Source: Ensifer sp. USDA 6670 (GTDB taxonomy: Bacteria > Pseudomonadota > Alphaproteobacteria > Rhizobiales > Rhizobiaceae). Taken from it: 34,721 nt of DNA. Of this stretch, positions 1 through 7,445 are shown piece by piece. The stretch covers positions 1-34,721 of the forward strand of contig ATWE01000034.1 in assembly GCA_000421085.1 (NCBI GenBank), written 5' to 3'. The notes under the pieces were generated by a model that saw only the letters and a list, made by a program, of their open reading frames with translations, was not told the origin of the DNA and made no database searches. Position numbers and translations under genes: made by a program. Every line of letters begins with the position of its first letter. Within the stretch, counting starts at the first letter, position 1.

Positions 1-332
1 GCGCGGATGGCGGTGCACAGATTGGTCTTGCGGCTGAGGCAGGAGGGGCAGGAGCGGCATTCCGGCGTATAGAGCGGGATGACGTGGTCGCCCTTCTTCA
101 CCGAAGTGACGCCGGGGCCGACATCGACGACGATGCCGGCGCCCTCATGACCGAGGATCGCCGGGAACAGCCCCTCCGGATCGGCCCCCGACAGCGTGAA
201 ATCGTCGGTATGGCAGATGCCGGTCGCCTTCACCTCGACCAGCACCTCGCCGGCCCGCGGGCCTTCGAGCTGCACGGTCATGACCTCCAGCGGTTTTCCG
301 GCCTGTACGGCAACGGCTGCACGAACGTCCAT
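1..332 (-). CDS. adhC: Class III alcohol dehydrogenase / S-(hydroxymethyl)glutathione dehydrogenase, N-terminal part (cut by window edge)
   Basis: The first ~110 residues of a zinc-dependent medium-chain alcohol dehydrogenase are visible; the rest lies outside the window. The family oxidises S-(hydroxymethyl)glutathione (formaldehyde detoxification) and long-chain alcohols with NAD. Seen directly are the catalytic-zinc motif GICHTD, the GHEGAG motif, and the structural-zinc segment [17 protein letters not shown] with its run of cysteines. The spacing and the CRSC..C pattern fit class III rather than ordinary ADH. The start is the ATG read leftward from 332 (MDVRAAVAV). The gene lies 55 bp after the SDR gene on the same strand, so it may be the last gene of the catabolic unit, disposing of an aldehyde, possibly formaldehyde from N-demethylation (inference). 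Confidence 0.88.
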   Translation of the reverse strand, partial: MDVRAAVAVQAGKPLEVMTVQLEGPRAGEVLVEVKATGICHTDDFTLSGADPEGLFPAILGHEGAGIVVDVGPGVTSVKKGDHVIPLYTPECRSCPSCLSRKTNLCTAIR

Positions 333-387
333 TTTTGCCTCTGGTATTCGTTTCGATGCAAGTTCGAGAAGTCGCCAGCGACCGCGA

Positions 388-1155
388 TCAGAAGGCATCT
401 CGGGCCGCCGTCAGCCAGCCGCCATCAATAACGAAAGAACTGCCGTGCACGAAGTCGCCCTCGTCCCCCGCTAAAAAAGCAGTCAAGCGAGCGATCTCTT
501 CCGGCCGGCACCAACGCTGCGCCGGTGTCTTCATGATGCCTTCGTCCATATCTGGAAGAGCGTCGGTTCCGCCATGCAGTGCCATCGGGGTTGCCGTGGC
601 TCCAGGGCAGATGGCATTCACACGGATGCCTTTGGCCCCGTACTCGAAGCACAATTGCCGCGTAAGACCCAACAGCCCGTGTTTGGAGGCCGTATAGGCC
701 GACCCTCCTCCAGCGGCACTGAACGATGAGACCGAAGCGATGTTGACGATAGAACCCTTTCCTTGCCGCAGCATGTGCGGGATAGCGTACTTCGACATCA
801 GAAAGGGGCCAGTCAAATTGATTGAGAGCACGCTTTCCCAGGCTTCAAGACTGACTGTATGGGCCGGTTCATAGGTATCTAGGACACCGGCATTGTTGAC
901 AAGAACATCAATACGGCCCCAGCCTGCAACGATCTTCTCAATCGCTTTGGTGACGTCGTCTTCACTGGAAACGTCTGCACGAAGGGCCTTGGCACGCTCT
1001 GGGGCGCTCAACTGCCCGACGCTTTCTTCAACCTTCGACTGTGTGCGACCGATCGCAGCAACAAAAGCGCCGCGGCTGGCAAATTCTTGCACCATGGCGC
1101 GGCCCATCCCGGATCCGGCGCCCGTGATAACTACCACTTTGTTCTCATATTCCAT
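388..1155 (-). CDS. Short-chain dehydrogenase/reductase (SDR family)
   Basis: A classical 255-residue SDR, full length for the family. Seen are the Rossmann cofactor motif TGAGSGMG (residues 11-18), the NNAG motif (87-90), and the catalytic Tyr154 and Lys158 in YTASK, with Ser141 in the usual place. The acidic/basic pattern after the second strand (IGRTQSK) leaves NAD versus NADP open. Substrate cannot be read from sequence; SDRs of this type oxidise or reduce a hydroxyl/keto group on a small catabolic intermediate. It follows the MOSC gene by 36 bp on the same strand, consistent with one transcript. Confidence 0.9.
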   Translation of the reverse strand: MEYENKVVVITGAGSGMGRAMVQEFASRGAFVAAIGRTQSKVEESVGQLSAPERAKALRADVSSEDDVTKAIEKIVAGWGRIDVLVNNAGVLDTYEPAHTVSLEAWESVLSINLTGPFLMSKYAIPHMLRQGKGSIVNIASVSSFSAAGGGSAYTASKHGLLGLTRQLCFEYGAKGIRVNAICPGATATPMALHGGTDALPDMDEGIMKTPAQRWCRPEEIARLTAFLAGDEGDFVHGSSFVIDGGWLTAARDAF

Positions 1156-1191
1156 GTTTTAACCTTTGCGTCAGTGAGATCTCAGAGCGCG

Positions 1192-1992
1192 CTACGCAGC
1201 GCCCGCGGTTACACAAATGACCGGGTCACCCACTGCAATCTCCCCGGCTGAGCGAACCTCGGCGTAGGATGCGAATCCAGGCGTTGCGTAGTCAGGCATC
1301 AGCCCGTCGGGCAAGTTCACTCTCGGTCTGAATCCCATCAACGCAGGGATCGTACGGGCGTTGTTGATCCCTGTATCGGGATCAAGTTGGGTCACGACGC
1401 AACGAGGAACCGCTCCGCGAACCCGCAGGACAGCGGAACCGACTTGCAGGGTTTTTCCGTTCCAGCTGTCCTCTGCAAAGGGCTCCTCATGCTCGATGAC
1501 CAAATTCGCCCGAAACCGACGGTGATCGACGACAGCGCCCATTCGCTTACTGAGGTCATCCAAGGAGCCTGTCGTAACAAGAGTGATCGGAAGTACATCA
1601 ATGCCGTCGCCTCCCGTGACGACCTTCACCATCGTCACCGTCTTGCCGGAGAACCCCCTCAGGCGATTGTTCCACTCCCCTTCGACTTTGCGAACTGCAA
1701 CGTTGCGCATTCCCAGAAAATCGAGGCCAAACGTTTCCTCGCCTAACAAACAGTCGTCCTCCACCCGGCTTCCGTCCGGATATGACAACACCAGGACGTT
1801 CAGGTTTTCGTCGAAGTCGAACCGAAGCGGCAGGTAATGCCGGTGATCACCTGGCGATAGCGGGCTTCCGGATTCATCGAGCAAAATGAACTGGCGATCG
1901 CCCACTATGCCTCGGGCTGTGACAGTTGCCCGGTCGACCTCGAGCATCCTTGTGGCCTTCACGTGAGCCATTCCGATATTTTTGACTTTCAT
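1192..1992 (-). CDS. MOSC-domain protein, mARC/YcbX-like molybdenum enzyme
   Basis: A 266-residue protein with an N-terminal MOSC_N beta-barrel (about 1-110) and a MOSC domain (about 130-262). Seen: the RFRANLVI segment (159-166), AEDSW (173-177), the PRCVVTQLDPDTG motif with Cys198, and a terminal IAVGDPV. These match eukaryotic mARC and bacterial YcbX, where that cysteine ligates the molybdenum cofactor and the enzyme reduces N-hydroxylated compounds. Unlike E. coli YcbX it has no C-terminal 2Fe-2S ferredoxin domain, so electrons must come from a separate protein. A flavodoxin and an NADPH reductase are encoded upstream in the same unit, which makes them obvious donor candidates (inference). 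Family assignment is firm; the substrate is unknown. Confidence 0.85.
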   Translation of the reverse strand: MKVKNIGMAHVKATRMLEVDRATVTARGIVGDRQFILLDESGSPLSPGDHRHYLPLRFDFDENLNVLVLSYPDGSRVEDDCLLGEETFGLDFLGMRNVAVRKVEGEWNNRLRGFSGKTVTMVKVVTGGDGIDVLPITLVTTGSLDDLSKRMGAVVDHRRFRANLVIEHEEPFAEDSWNGKTLQVGSAVLRVRGAVPRCVVTQLDPDTGINNARTIPALMGFRPRVNLPDGLMPDYATPGFASYAEVRSAGEIAVGDPVICVTAGAA

Positions 1993-2073
1993 GAATCCGG
2001 ACCTATTGGAGCAAACGTCCAGCTTGATTGGTTCTGGCGCAGCGTCACGCTGCGAAACCTGCGCGCGACGAGC

Positions 2074-2460
2074 TCAAAAATGATCTCCCAACGCAAACAT
2101 CTGCGTCGCGCAGAGCCATTTTTCCTCCACCTTCACCCAGGCGAAGAGAATCTTGTATGGAGTCGGTTCACCGCCTTCGACGGTATGGGTTGTGCCTATG
2201 AGAAACTCCAAGGCACCATCGCCGACGGGGATTAGCCGTTCCGTCTTCGTACTCCAGGTGTACTTGCCGACAATGCCGGAATAGAGCTGGTAGATGGCTT
2301 CGGATCCTTTCCAGGTCGACTCGCCATCGCCAAAGACCCATGCGTCTTTCGTGTAATAATCATTCACAATGAGCGCGGCATCGCCTGTTGCGAAGGCTCT
2401 TTTCATTAATTCGTGTTGAGCAGCGATAGCTTCTCGTGCAGCAGCATCCAATGTGGACAT
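2074..2460 (-). CDS. SnoaL/NTF2-like (DUF4440-type) small protein
   Basis: A 128-residue cone-fold protein of the nuclear-transport-factor-2/SnoaL superfamily. Seen are the N-terminal helical stretch, the pattern FATGDAALIVNDYYTKDAW, the GSEAIYQLY segment and the beta-rich C-terminal half ending in KWLCATQMFALGDHF. Such proteins act as isomerases, cyclases, small-molecule hydrolases or purely as binding proteins; no catalytic assignment can be read here. It lies 81 bp downstream of the MOSC start and ~100 bp from the hydrolase gene, on the same strand, so it probably works on the same substrate. Confidence 0.72.
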   Translation of the reverse strand: MSTLDAAAREAIAAQHELMKRAFATGDAALIVNDYYTKDAWVFGDGESTWKGSEAIYQLYSGIVGKYTWSTKTERLIPVGDGALEFLIGTTHTVEGGEPTPYKILFAWVKVEEKWLCATQMFALGDHF

Positions 2461-2562
2461 GATGGTTCCAATTCCTCGATCAGTTTATATTGCGCACTGT
2501 CCTCGGCGCGCATGGACCGCGCACGAGAGTTCTTGTTAATAGATCTTAGTGTCCGGTCGCCC

Positions 2563-3408
2563 CTATGCGCCGCTATCGAGAAAGCCCATGATATCCTTGG
2601 CGGCTACCTCGGGAATTTCCCAAGTTACGGAGTGACCGTAGTCGACATAGGTCTTGTGCTTCGCATGCGGCAGGACTTCTTTTACGTCTTCCTGATCGGC
2701 CGCATTGAAGAACTGGTCCTTATCTCCCCACATCACGAAGACCGGAGCCTTGATGCTTTGCGCTATCATCGACCAGTTCGTGACTCGGAACGCGACGAGG
2801 CACCCCAGCCAAGTCTCATAGGGAACCTGTGAAGCTTCCTGCTTGAGGTACTTCATGAACACCGGATCGATCGGATGTGGGTTCCAGGTCCATTCCTCGA
2901 GAAATTTGCTATCCATATCGAGCGGATAGGTTTGATTTTCGATTGTTTCGATGAGCCAATCGGTCACAGCCGGTCCAGGCTGAAGCGCAGTGGCAATCAA
3001 GATAACTTTGTTAACTCGGTGTGCGTAGAGGGCAGCAAAGACGGCTGCGGTCATCGACCCCATCGAATGACCGATGAGGTCGGCTCTTTCGATGCCAAGC
3101 TCGTCCATGAATTCGCTGAGATCTGTGGCGAAGCTCAAAAGATTGATATCTCTTTTTACCTTCTGGCTGGCCCCGTGACCGCGAAGCTCGATTGCGATGA
3201 ATCGGCGCCCATTGAGGTACGGCGCTATCAGCGAATATGCTCGAGAATTATCCGTGTATCCGTGAATCAAGATCACGGGCGGGGCATTCATGTCTCCCCA
3301 TTCGACGTAAGCGAGTTCAATTCCGGTTTCGATGGTGATCTTCTTCTTAGCCCGAACCCAATCGTCCTGACTTGGGGGAAGGACCTCCCGGCTCTCAACC
3401 ATTGTCAT
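2563..3408 (-). CDS. Alpha/beta-fold hydrolase
   Basis: Alpha/beta hydrolase of 281 residues from the chosen start. With numbering from the longer reading that begins at 3447, the features are the oxyanion segment IHGYTDN (61-67), the nucleophile elbow GHSMG (126-130, Ser128), the acid in GDKD (Asp242 or Asp244) and the catalytic His272 in GHSVTW. I prefer the ATG at 3408 over the upstream one at 3447. It has a GGAG ribosome-binding site 7 nt away, and the longer form would run through an intergenic GC hairpin at 3435-3466. The enzyme likely hydrolyses an ester, amide or C-C bond in a catabolic intermediate; the exact substrate cannot be told. No signal peptide, so cytoplasmic. Confidence 0.88.
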   Translation of the reverse strand: MTMVESREVLPPSQDDWVRAKKKITIETGIELAYVEWGDMNAPPVILIHGYTDNSRAYSLIAPYLNGRRFIAIELRGHGASQKVKRDINLLSFATDLSEFMDELGIERADLIGHSMGSMTAAVFAALYAHRVNKVILIATALQPGPAVTDWLIETIENQTYPLDMDSKFLEEWTWNPHPIDPVFMKYLKQEASQVPYETWLGCLVAFRVTNWSMIAQSIKAPVFVMWGDKDQFFNAADQEDVKEVLPHAKHKTYVDYGHSVTWEIPEVAAKDIMGFLDSGA

Positions 3409-3434
3409 TTCCGTACTCCAATGTTCCGGATAGT

Positions 3435-3466
3435 CGCGCCGCAGCATTTTGGCTGTGCGCGGCGCG
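3435..3466. terminator. GC-rich intergenic hairpin between permease and hydrolase genes
   Basis: CGCGCCGC (3435-3442) pairs with GCGGCGCG (3459-3466), and the inner AGC pairs with GCT around a short A/T-rich loop. There is no T-run on either side, so it is not a classical intrinsic terminator. It may be an attenuator, a processing or mRNA-stability element between the permease and the hydrolase cistrons. Confidence 0.4.
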
Positions 3467-3490
3467 CCTATTTAATGAAAGAGCTTGCCG

Positions 3491-5020
3491 TCAATGCTTA
3501 TTCGTCGCTTGTTCCCGCTTCTGGGCCAGGAATTCAAACACGCGATCCGCGCGTCCGAGATTGGTGTAAACCTCGGGCTTTGCCGTCCGGAAATACAGCG
3601 CCAGGAACGAACCGATCAGGAATGCGGCTAGTAGGAAGTATACGAGCCAAAGATTTTCGCCAGGAGCACCGCCGACCACGAGATCAAGATGAGCGACAGC
3701 GTAAATGACGGTCAGGACCATGGCGATCGCCGCCACCAGCGGGGCAATGAAGACTTTAAATGCGTTCTCTCCTTTTGGGATACCATGGCGCCCAAACCAT
3801 GCGATGACCGCCGCGCTAACCATTGCCATGAGCGAGATCACGCCGACGCTTCCAATCCCAGTGGCAATTGCATACAGAACCGAGCCATCCGAGTTCATGA
3901 TGATGAACGGGGCGAGGAAAACCGCAGCGGCAATTGCAACCGCATTCGATGCAAGATGAGGCGAACTGTGGCGCTCGTGAACCTTTGCCAATCCTGTGGG
4001 CAACGCCTTGTCGACTGCCAAATTCAGCACGTAGCGAGACAGTACGTTGTGGATAGAAATGAGGGCTGCCGTGACTGACAATACGACAGAGAAGTATGCA
4101 ATCTGCTCGAACACGGGAGCTACAAACTTCCCTATTGCGATTCCAAACATTGTTGAGGGGTCATTTTTCGCGACCTCCCAAGCCTGTGATCCAAAGGCGG
4201 AGGTGAGCGCGTAGCAGGACAAGGTGTATAGGGCTCCGACGAAGATGACGGCACCATACGTGGCGCGCGGAATCGTCTTGTCGGGATCTCTCACCTCGTC
4301 GCGAAAGAGCGCGGTCGCTTCGAAGCCCATGAAAACGAGGATGGCGTACAACATCGTCACGGCCATGTCGCCCGATGCGAATGCCGACGGCGTGAATGGA
4401 GCAGAGGACAATCCTTCGGAACCCCCGACCAGAAGCACGGCAACATTGAAGATCATGACAACGGCCACTTCAATGATCATGGCGATCGCCAAAATCCTGG
4501 CAGAGAGTTCGATGTGAAAGTATCCGAGTGTACTTACGAGCACCCATCCGATAATGCTCCACATCCACCAAGTGGTCTGAACGCCCCCCATGCTCTCGAA
4601 CAGCGAGTTAACGCTGACACCAAGAAAAATGTATGTCCCTCCTAGAACGGCGAGGTAGGAAACGACTGCCAGGAATGCAGCGCCCAAACCCATGACGTTT
4701 CCAAGGCCGGAGCTTATGAACGCATAGAAGTCGCCGGGTTTTGGAACATGGCGAGCCATCGTCACATAGCCGACCGAAAACACGAGAAGCAGGAGCGTTG
4801 TTAAGGCGAACGCGAAACTTGCGCCTGGTCCTCCGAAGAGGATTGCGAACGGTATAAATCCTTCGACAACCGCGATTGGGGCAGAGAAAGCCAGAACGGT
4901 CAACATGAGCGATCCCGCGCCCATTCGACCCGAGAGCCTTGCTTTCTCATTTGTCCCAGCAGCGTCATTCAAAAATGTGATGACCGGCGAAGCGCCGGTG
5001 TCATGCGTAGTATCAGTCAT
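3491..5020 (-). CDS. APC-superfamily amino acid/amine permease
   Basis: An integral inner-membrane transporter of about 509 residues with 12 or more hydrophobic segments. Its TM1 region reads LAFSAPIAVVEGFIPF and a GGPGASFAFALT segment follows, the layout of the amino acid-polyamine-organocation superfamily. Conserved charged loops (ARHVPKPGDFYAF) also fit APC members that take up amino acids, polyamines or aromatic amines. The ATG at 5020 (MTDTTHDTG) is preferred because GGGGA lies 8 nt upstream. The ATG at 5035 has no ribosome-binding site. Lying between a RidA/monoamine oxidase pair and a hydrolase, it probably imports the amine that the oxidase attacks (inference). Confidence 0.9.
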   Translation of the reverse strand: MTDTTHDTGASPVITFLNDAAGTNEKARLSGRMGAGSLMLTVLAFSAPIAVVEGFIPFAILFGGPGASFAFALTTLLLLVFSVGYVTMARHVPKPGDFYAFISSGLGNVMGLGAAFLAVVSYLAVLGGTYIFLGVSVNSLFESMGGVQTTWWMWSIIGWVLVSTLGYFHIELSARILAIAMIIEVAVVMIFNVAVLLVGGSEGLSSAPFTPSAFASGDMAVTMLYAILVFMGFEATALFRDEVRDPDKTIPRATYGAVIFVGALYTLSCYALTSAFGSQAWEVAKNDPSTMFGIAIGKFVAPVFEQIAYFSVVLSVTAALISIHNVLSRYVLNLAVDKALPTGLAKVHERHSSPHLASNAVAIAAAVFLAPFIIMNSDGSVLYAIATGIGSVGVISLMAMVSAAVIAWFGRHGIPKGENAFKVFIAPLVAAIAMVLTVIYAVAHLDLVVGGAPGENLWLVYFLLAAFLIGSFLALYFRTAKPEVYTNLGRADRVFEFLAQKREQATNKH

Positions 5021-5085
5021 GGTTTCGTTCCCCATTGATTATTCAAACCGACAACGCGCGATGAATTTTTGGTTTTTCAGGCGCC

Positions 5086-5490
5086 TTACTTGTTTGGCAT
5101 CTCGGCAATCGCCGAAATTTCGATCAGAACCCCAGGTATCGCCAAGCTGGTGATCCCCATGGACGTCCATGCCGGATAAGGCGCGGGAAAGATCTCCTTC
5201 TTGAGCGGAAGGAACCATTCGTTCACGGTGGTGCAATCGCCCACGTGGAACGTGTTCAGAACGACAACATCGGCAAAGGTGCAGCCCGCTTCCTGGAGAA
5301 CCAACTCCAGGTTCTTCAGCGCCATCGAAGCCTGCTCCTGGACGGTTTGGCCAAGATTCCCATTTCGGTCCATGCCAATCTGACCGGCCACGAACAAAAA
5401 CCCACCGGCCACTCGACCAGGTGCAAATCCGTATGCAGGTCCTGCACCTTCCATTCCGGCTGGCACGATTGCTTTAAGCTGCGAGGTCAT
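5086..5490 (-). CDS. RidA-family protein with Trp in place of the catalytic Arg
   Basis: A 134-residue YjgF/YER057c/UK114-family protein: FVAGQIGMDRNG (33-44), QASMALKNLELVLQEAG (53-69) and the C-terminal IEISAIAE are all typical. RidA enzymes hydrolyse reactive enamine/imine products of amine oxidation using an arginine in a P-x-R motif near residue 105. Here that position reads PAW (Trp108), so deaminase activity of the RidA type is unlikely and a binding or different catalytic role is more probable. Its 3' neighbour is the permease, and its 5' end overlaps the monoamine oxidase gene by 17 bp, so the two are translationally coupled and very likely act on the same imine product. Confidence 0.88.
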   Translation of the reverse strand: MTSQLKAIVPAGMEGAGPAYGFAPGRVAGGFLFVAGQIGMDRNGNLGQTVQEQASMALKNLELVLQEAGCTFADVVVLNTFHVGDCTTVNEWFLPLKKEIFPAPYPAWTSMGITSLAIPGVLIEISAIAEMPNK

Positions 5491-6856
5491 TGATCAATAC
5501 TCCCTTTATCTGTGCTGCGACGGCTTCGCCTGACTGGACAGCGCCTTCCATGTACCCGGTCCATGCCGGAGCGGCCTCAGTTCCGGCAAAGTGAATTCTG
5601 CCGATGGGTTCCCGCAAAGCCGCGCCGCACGTGCTCATCAAGCCGGGCGGCATGGAGCAGACGGGTCCACCCATGGTGAACTCGACGCCATTCCAGTTCG
5701 TCTCGATGTAAGCAATCGGATTACGCGCTTCCTCGCCCAGGCAGCGCGCAAGCGCTGTGAGCATCTCTTCGCGGCGACGCTGTTCCCCCTGTTCAAACCA
5801 GCGATCATAGTTGGAGCCCCCGATGAACAGGACCAATGTTGCGACCTTGTCGCCCGGACGAGTGACATCGAGGGAAAAGAAGCCCGGAGCGAGCGAGAAG
5901 ATTTCGCCCGACAGTCCTTTGTCTAGCCAGAACTGCTTCTCATATCGAATCTGCAGCTTGAGGTAACGGCCAAAGTTGGTGCGGCGGTTGATCTGCCGGC
6001 GCGTCGGTGGCAATTCCGGGCGGAACATGATCTGCGCTGCGGCCGATGGCGGAAGCGCCATGATGATGCGCTTAGCGGTGTAGGAGCCCCTCTCGGTAAG
6101 TACTTCCACGCCGTCTTCGCCATGGTTCACACCGATGACAGGCTCTGACAAATGGATGCTGCTTGAGGGCAGCTTGTCTGCGATCCTAAGCGAGATTTGC
6201 TGGGCGCCACCGATCCACAGCATGACATTCGCGGTGACCTGCAGGGCGTACATGTCTTCGCATTGCGCAACGTAGAACGCAAAGAAGAGCAGTGAGATCT
6301 CCGCAGGGTCGACACCCGTGATGATCGTGACATCGCTTCCCACGATCTTGCGGACCAAGGGATCCGAGACGTTTTCCTCAAGCCATGTCGCCATCGTTTT
6401 GGAGTCGAGCTCCGCGGCTTCCGGCGCCTCCCAAGGGTTTTCCTTTCCGACTTTCCTGGCAAGTTCATCGATAGCGGCAAACGCTTTTGCTAAAGCAGCT
6501 TTGAGGTCGCTCCCGTCGCCGATGGTCTTCTCGGGATAGCTCCCATCCTCGGCGATTAACAGCTCGTCACCGAGATCCCAAACCATTTTGCCTGCTGGAC
6601 GAGCCTTGACCATTTCAAGACCCATCTCCGTGCCGAGTCGCTGGGAGCGGGCATGGGTCGTACCGATGAACATGCCTCCGAAATCAAGGGCGCCGTTCTC
6701 AAATTGGCTATCCGACCACGTACGCCCACCAACCCGATCCTTTCCATCGAACAGAAGAACCTTGAGACCCTCCTCGTGAAGTTCCTTTGCCGCCGTCATT
6801 CCAGAAAGGCCTGCGCCGACAATGATTACGTCTGCGTCCAAACTTACTTTGCTCAT
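5474..6856 (-). CDS. Flavin monoamine oxidase family protein
   Basis: FAD-dependent amine oxidase of about 460 residues. N-terminal Rossmann motif VIIVGAGLSGMTAA, followed by DRVGGRTWS, and the C-terminal FAD-contact stretch HFAGTEAAPAWTGYMEGAV mark the MAO/nicotine-oxidase/L-amino-acid-oxidase superfamily. The segment before GYMEGA has no cysteine for covalent flavin attachment, so FAD should be bound non-covalently. These enzymes oxidise a primary, secondary or tertiary amine to an imine. Two starts are possible, GTG at 6868 and ATG at 6856. Neither has a strong ribosome-binding site; I chose the ATG because the GTG overlaps an operator-like palindrome. No signal peptide is seen, so a cytoplasmic oxidase. 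Confidence 0.9.
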   Translation of the reverse strand: MSKVSLDADVIIVGAGLSGMTAAKELHEEGLKVLLFDGKDRVGGRTWSDSQFENGALDFGGMFIGTTHARSQRLGTEMGLEMVKARPAGKMVWDLGDELLIAEDGSYPEKTIGDGSDLKAALAKAFAAIDELARKVGKENPWEAPEAAELDSKTMATWLEENVSDPLVRKIVGSDVTIITGVDPAEISLLFFAFYVAQCEDMYALQVTANVMLWIGGAQQISLRIADKLPSSSIHLSEPVIGVNHGEDGVEVLTERGSYTAKRIIMALPPSAAAQIMFRPELPPTRRQINRRTNFGRYLKLQIRYEKQFWLDKGLSGEIFSLAPGFFSLDVTRPGDKVATLVLFIGGSNYDRWFEQGEQRRREEMLTALARCLGEEARNPIAYIETNWNGVEFTMGGPVCSMPPGLMSTCGAALREPIGRIHFAGTEAAPAWTGYMEGAVQSGEAVAAQIKGVLINDLAA

Positions 6857-6859
6857 TTG

Positions 6860-6881
6860 CTTACTCACGTTTGTTAGGTTG
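6860..6881. promoter_or_regulatory. Degenerate TetR-type operator-like palindrome at the amine oxidase start
   Basis: This 22-bp stretch, with core ACTCACGTTTGTTAGG, matches the perfect palindrome at 8772-8793 at 16 of 22 positions in the same alignment. It lies immediately upstream of the chosen oxidase ATG. It could be a weaker second site for the same repressor. Confidence 0.4.
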
Positions 6882-6956
6882 ATTAGAGCAGACTCGGGAG
6901 CTCCGCTTCCCAGAGCCAGGTCGCGGCACTAACGTCCTTGGTCTCGAAATGTTAGG

Positions 6957-7412
6957 CTACGCGGCCAACCGGCCGAGCTCCGGCAAGTATTTTCTGACCC
7001 AATCCACGGCAACTTGCGATAAAGCTAAGCCCTTGGCTGCATCGTGACGGCCCGTATCTCCGACCTGCTGTGCTCCAAGCTCGCGTAGCAAAGCGGATAC
7101 TACATCAATGCCATTGCCATAGGTTTCGTAGGTGCTATCACCCAAGCCGAATGCAGCGAACTTGAGAGCAGACAAATCCGGGCGGATCTCTGCCAAGGAG
7201 TCGTAGAAGGGCTGGGTCGTTTCGGGCAATTCACCTTCGCCATATGTCGAGGTGATCACGATTGCTAGACCGGCCCCGGCCAACTCCGACACATCGCAGT
7301 CCTCCATCGGCACGAGCTGGGCGCTTTCGCCACTGTCGCGAATGTACTGCGCAATGTCTTCCGCAGCCATTTCAGAGTTGCCGCTTTCGGTCCCAAATAG
7401 CACTTTGATCAT
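6957..7412 (-). CDS. Flavodoxin (CysJ/MioC-like FMN-binding domain protein)
   Basis: A free-standing 151-residue flavodoxin. The FMN phosphate loop reads GTESGNSE (7-14), the second loop STYGEGELPE, and the third AAFGLGDSTYETYGNG. The C-terminal GDTGRHDAAKG resembles the flavodoxin domains of sulfite reductase and cytochrome P450 reductase more than classical short-chain electron-transfer flavodoxins. It carries one or two electrons from an NADPH reductase to an acceptor. The gene lies 33 bp downstream of a ferredoxin/flavodoxin-NADP reductase gene, its probable donor. The likely acceptors are the MOSC protein of this cluster or an enzyme outside the window (inference). Confidence 0.9.
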   Translation of the reverse strand: MIKVLFGTESGNSEMAAEDIAQYIRDSGESAQLVPMEDCDVSELAGAGLAIVITSTYGEGELPETTQPFYDSLAEIRPDLSALKFAAFGLGDSTYETYGNGIDVVSALLRELGAQQVGDTGRHDAAKGLALSQVAVDWVRKYLPELGRLAA

Positions 7413-7445
7413 TCATCAGTTCCCTTTTTTGTTCATTCAGATTTC

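Noticed and set aside
1155..1185. TGCGTCAGTGAG upstream of the SDR gene as a third operator copy
   Set aside because: Only the right half-site matches (8 of 12) and the left half does not; compatible with chance.
2875..3708. 277-codon plus-strand frame opposite the hydrolase and permease
   Set aside because: Shadow of the real minus-strand genes; no motif.
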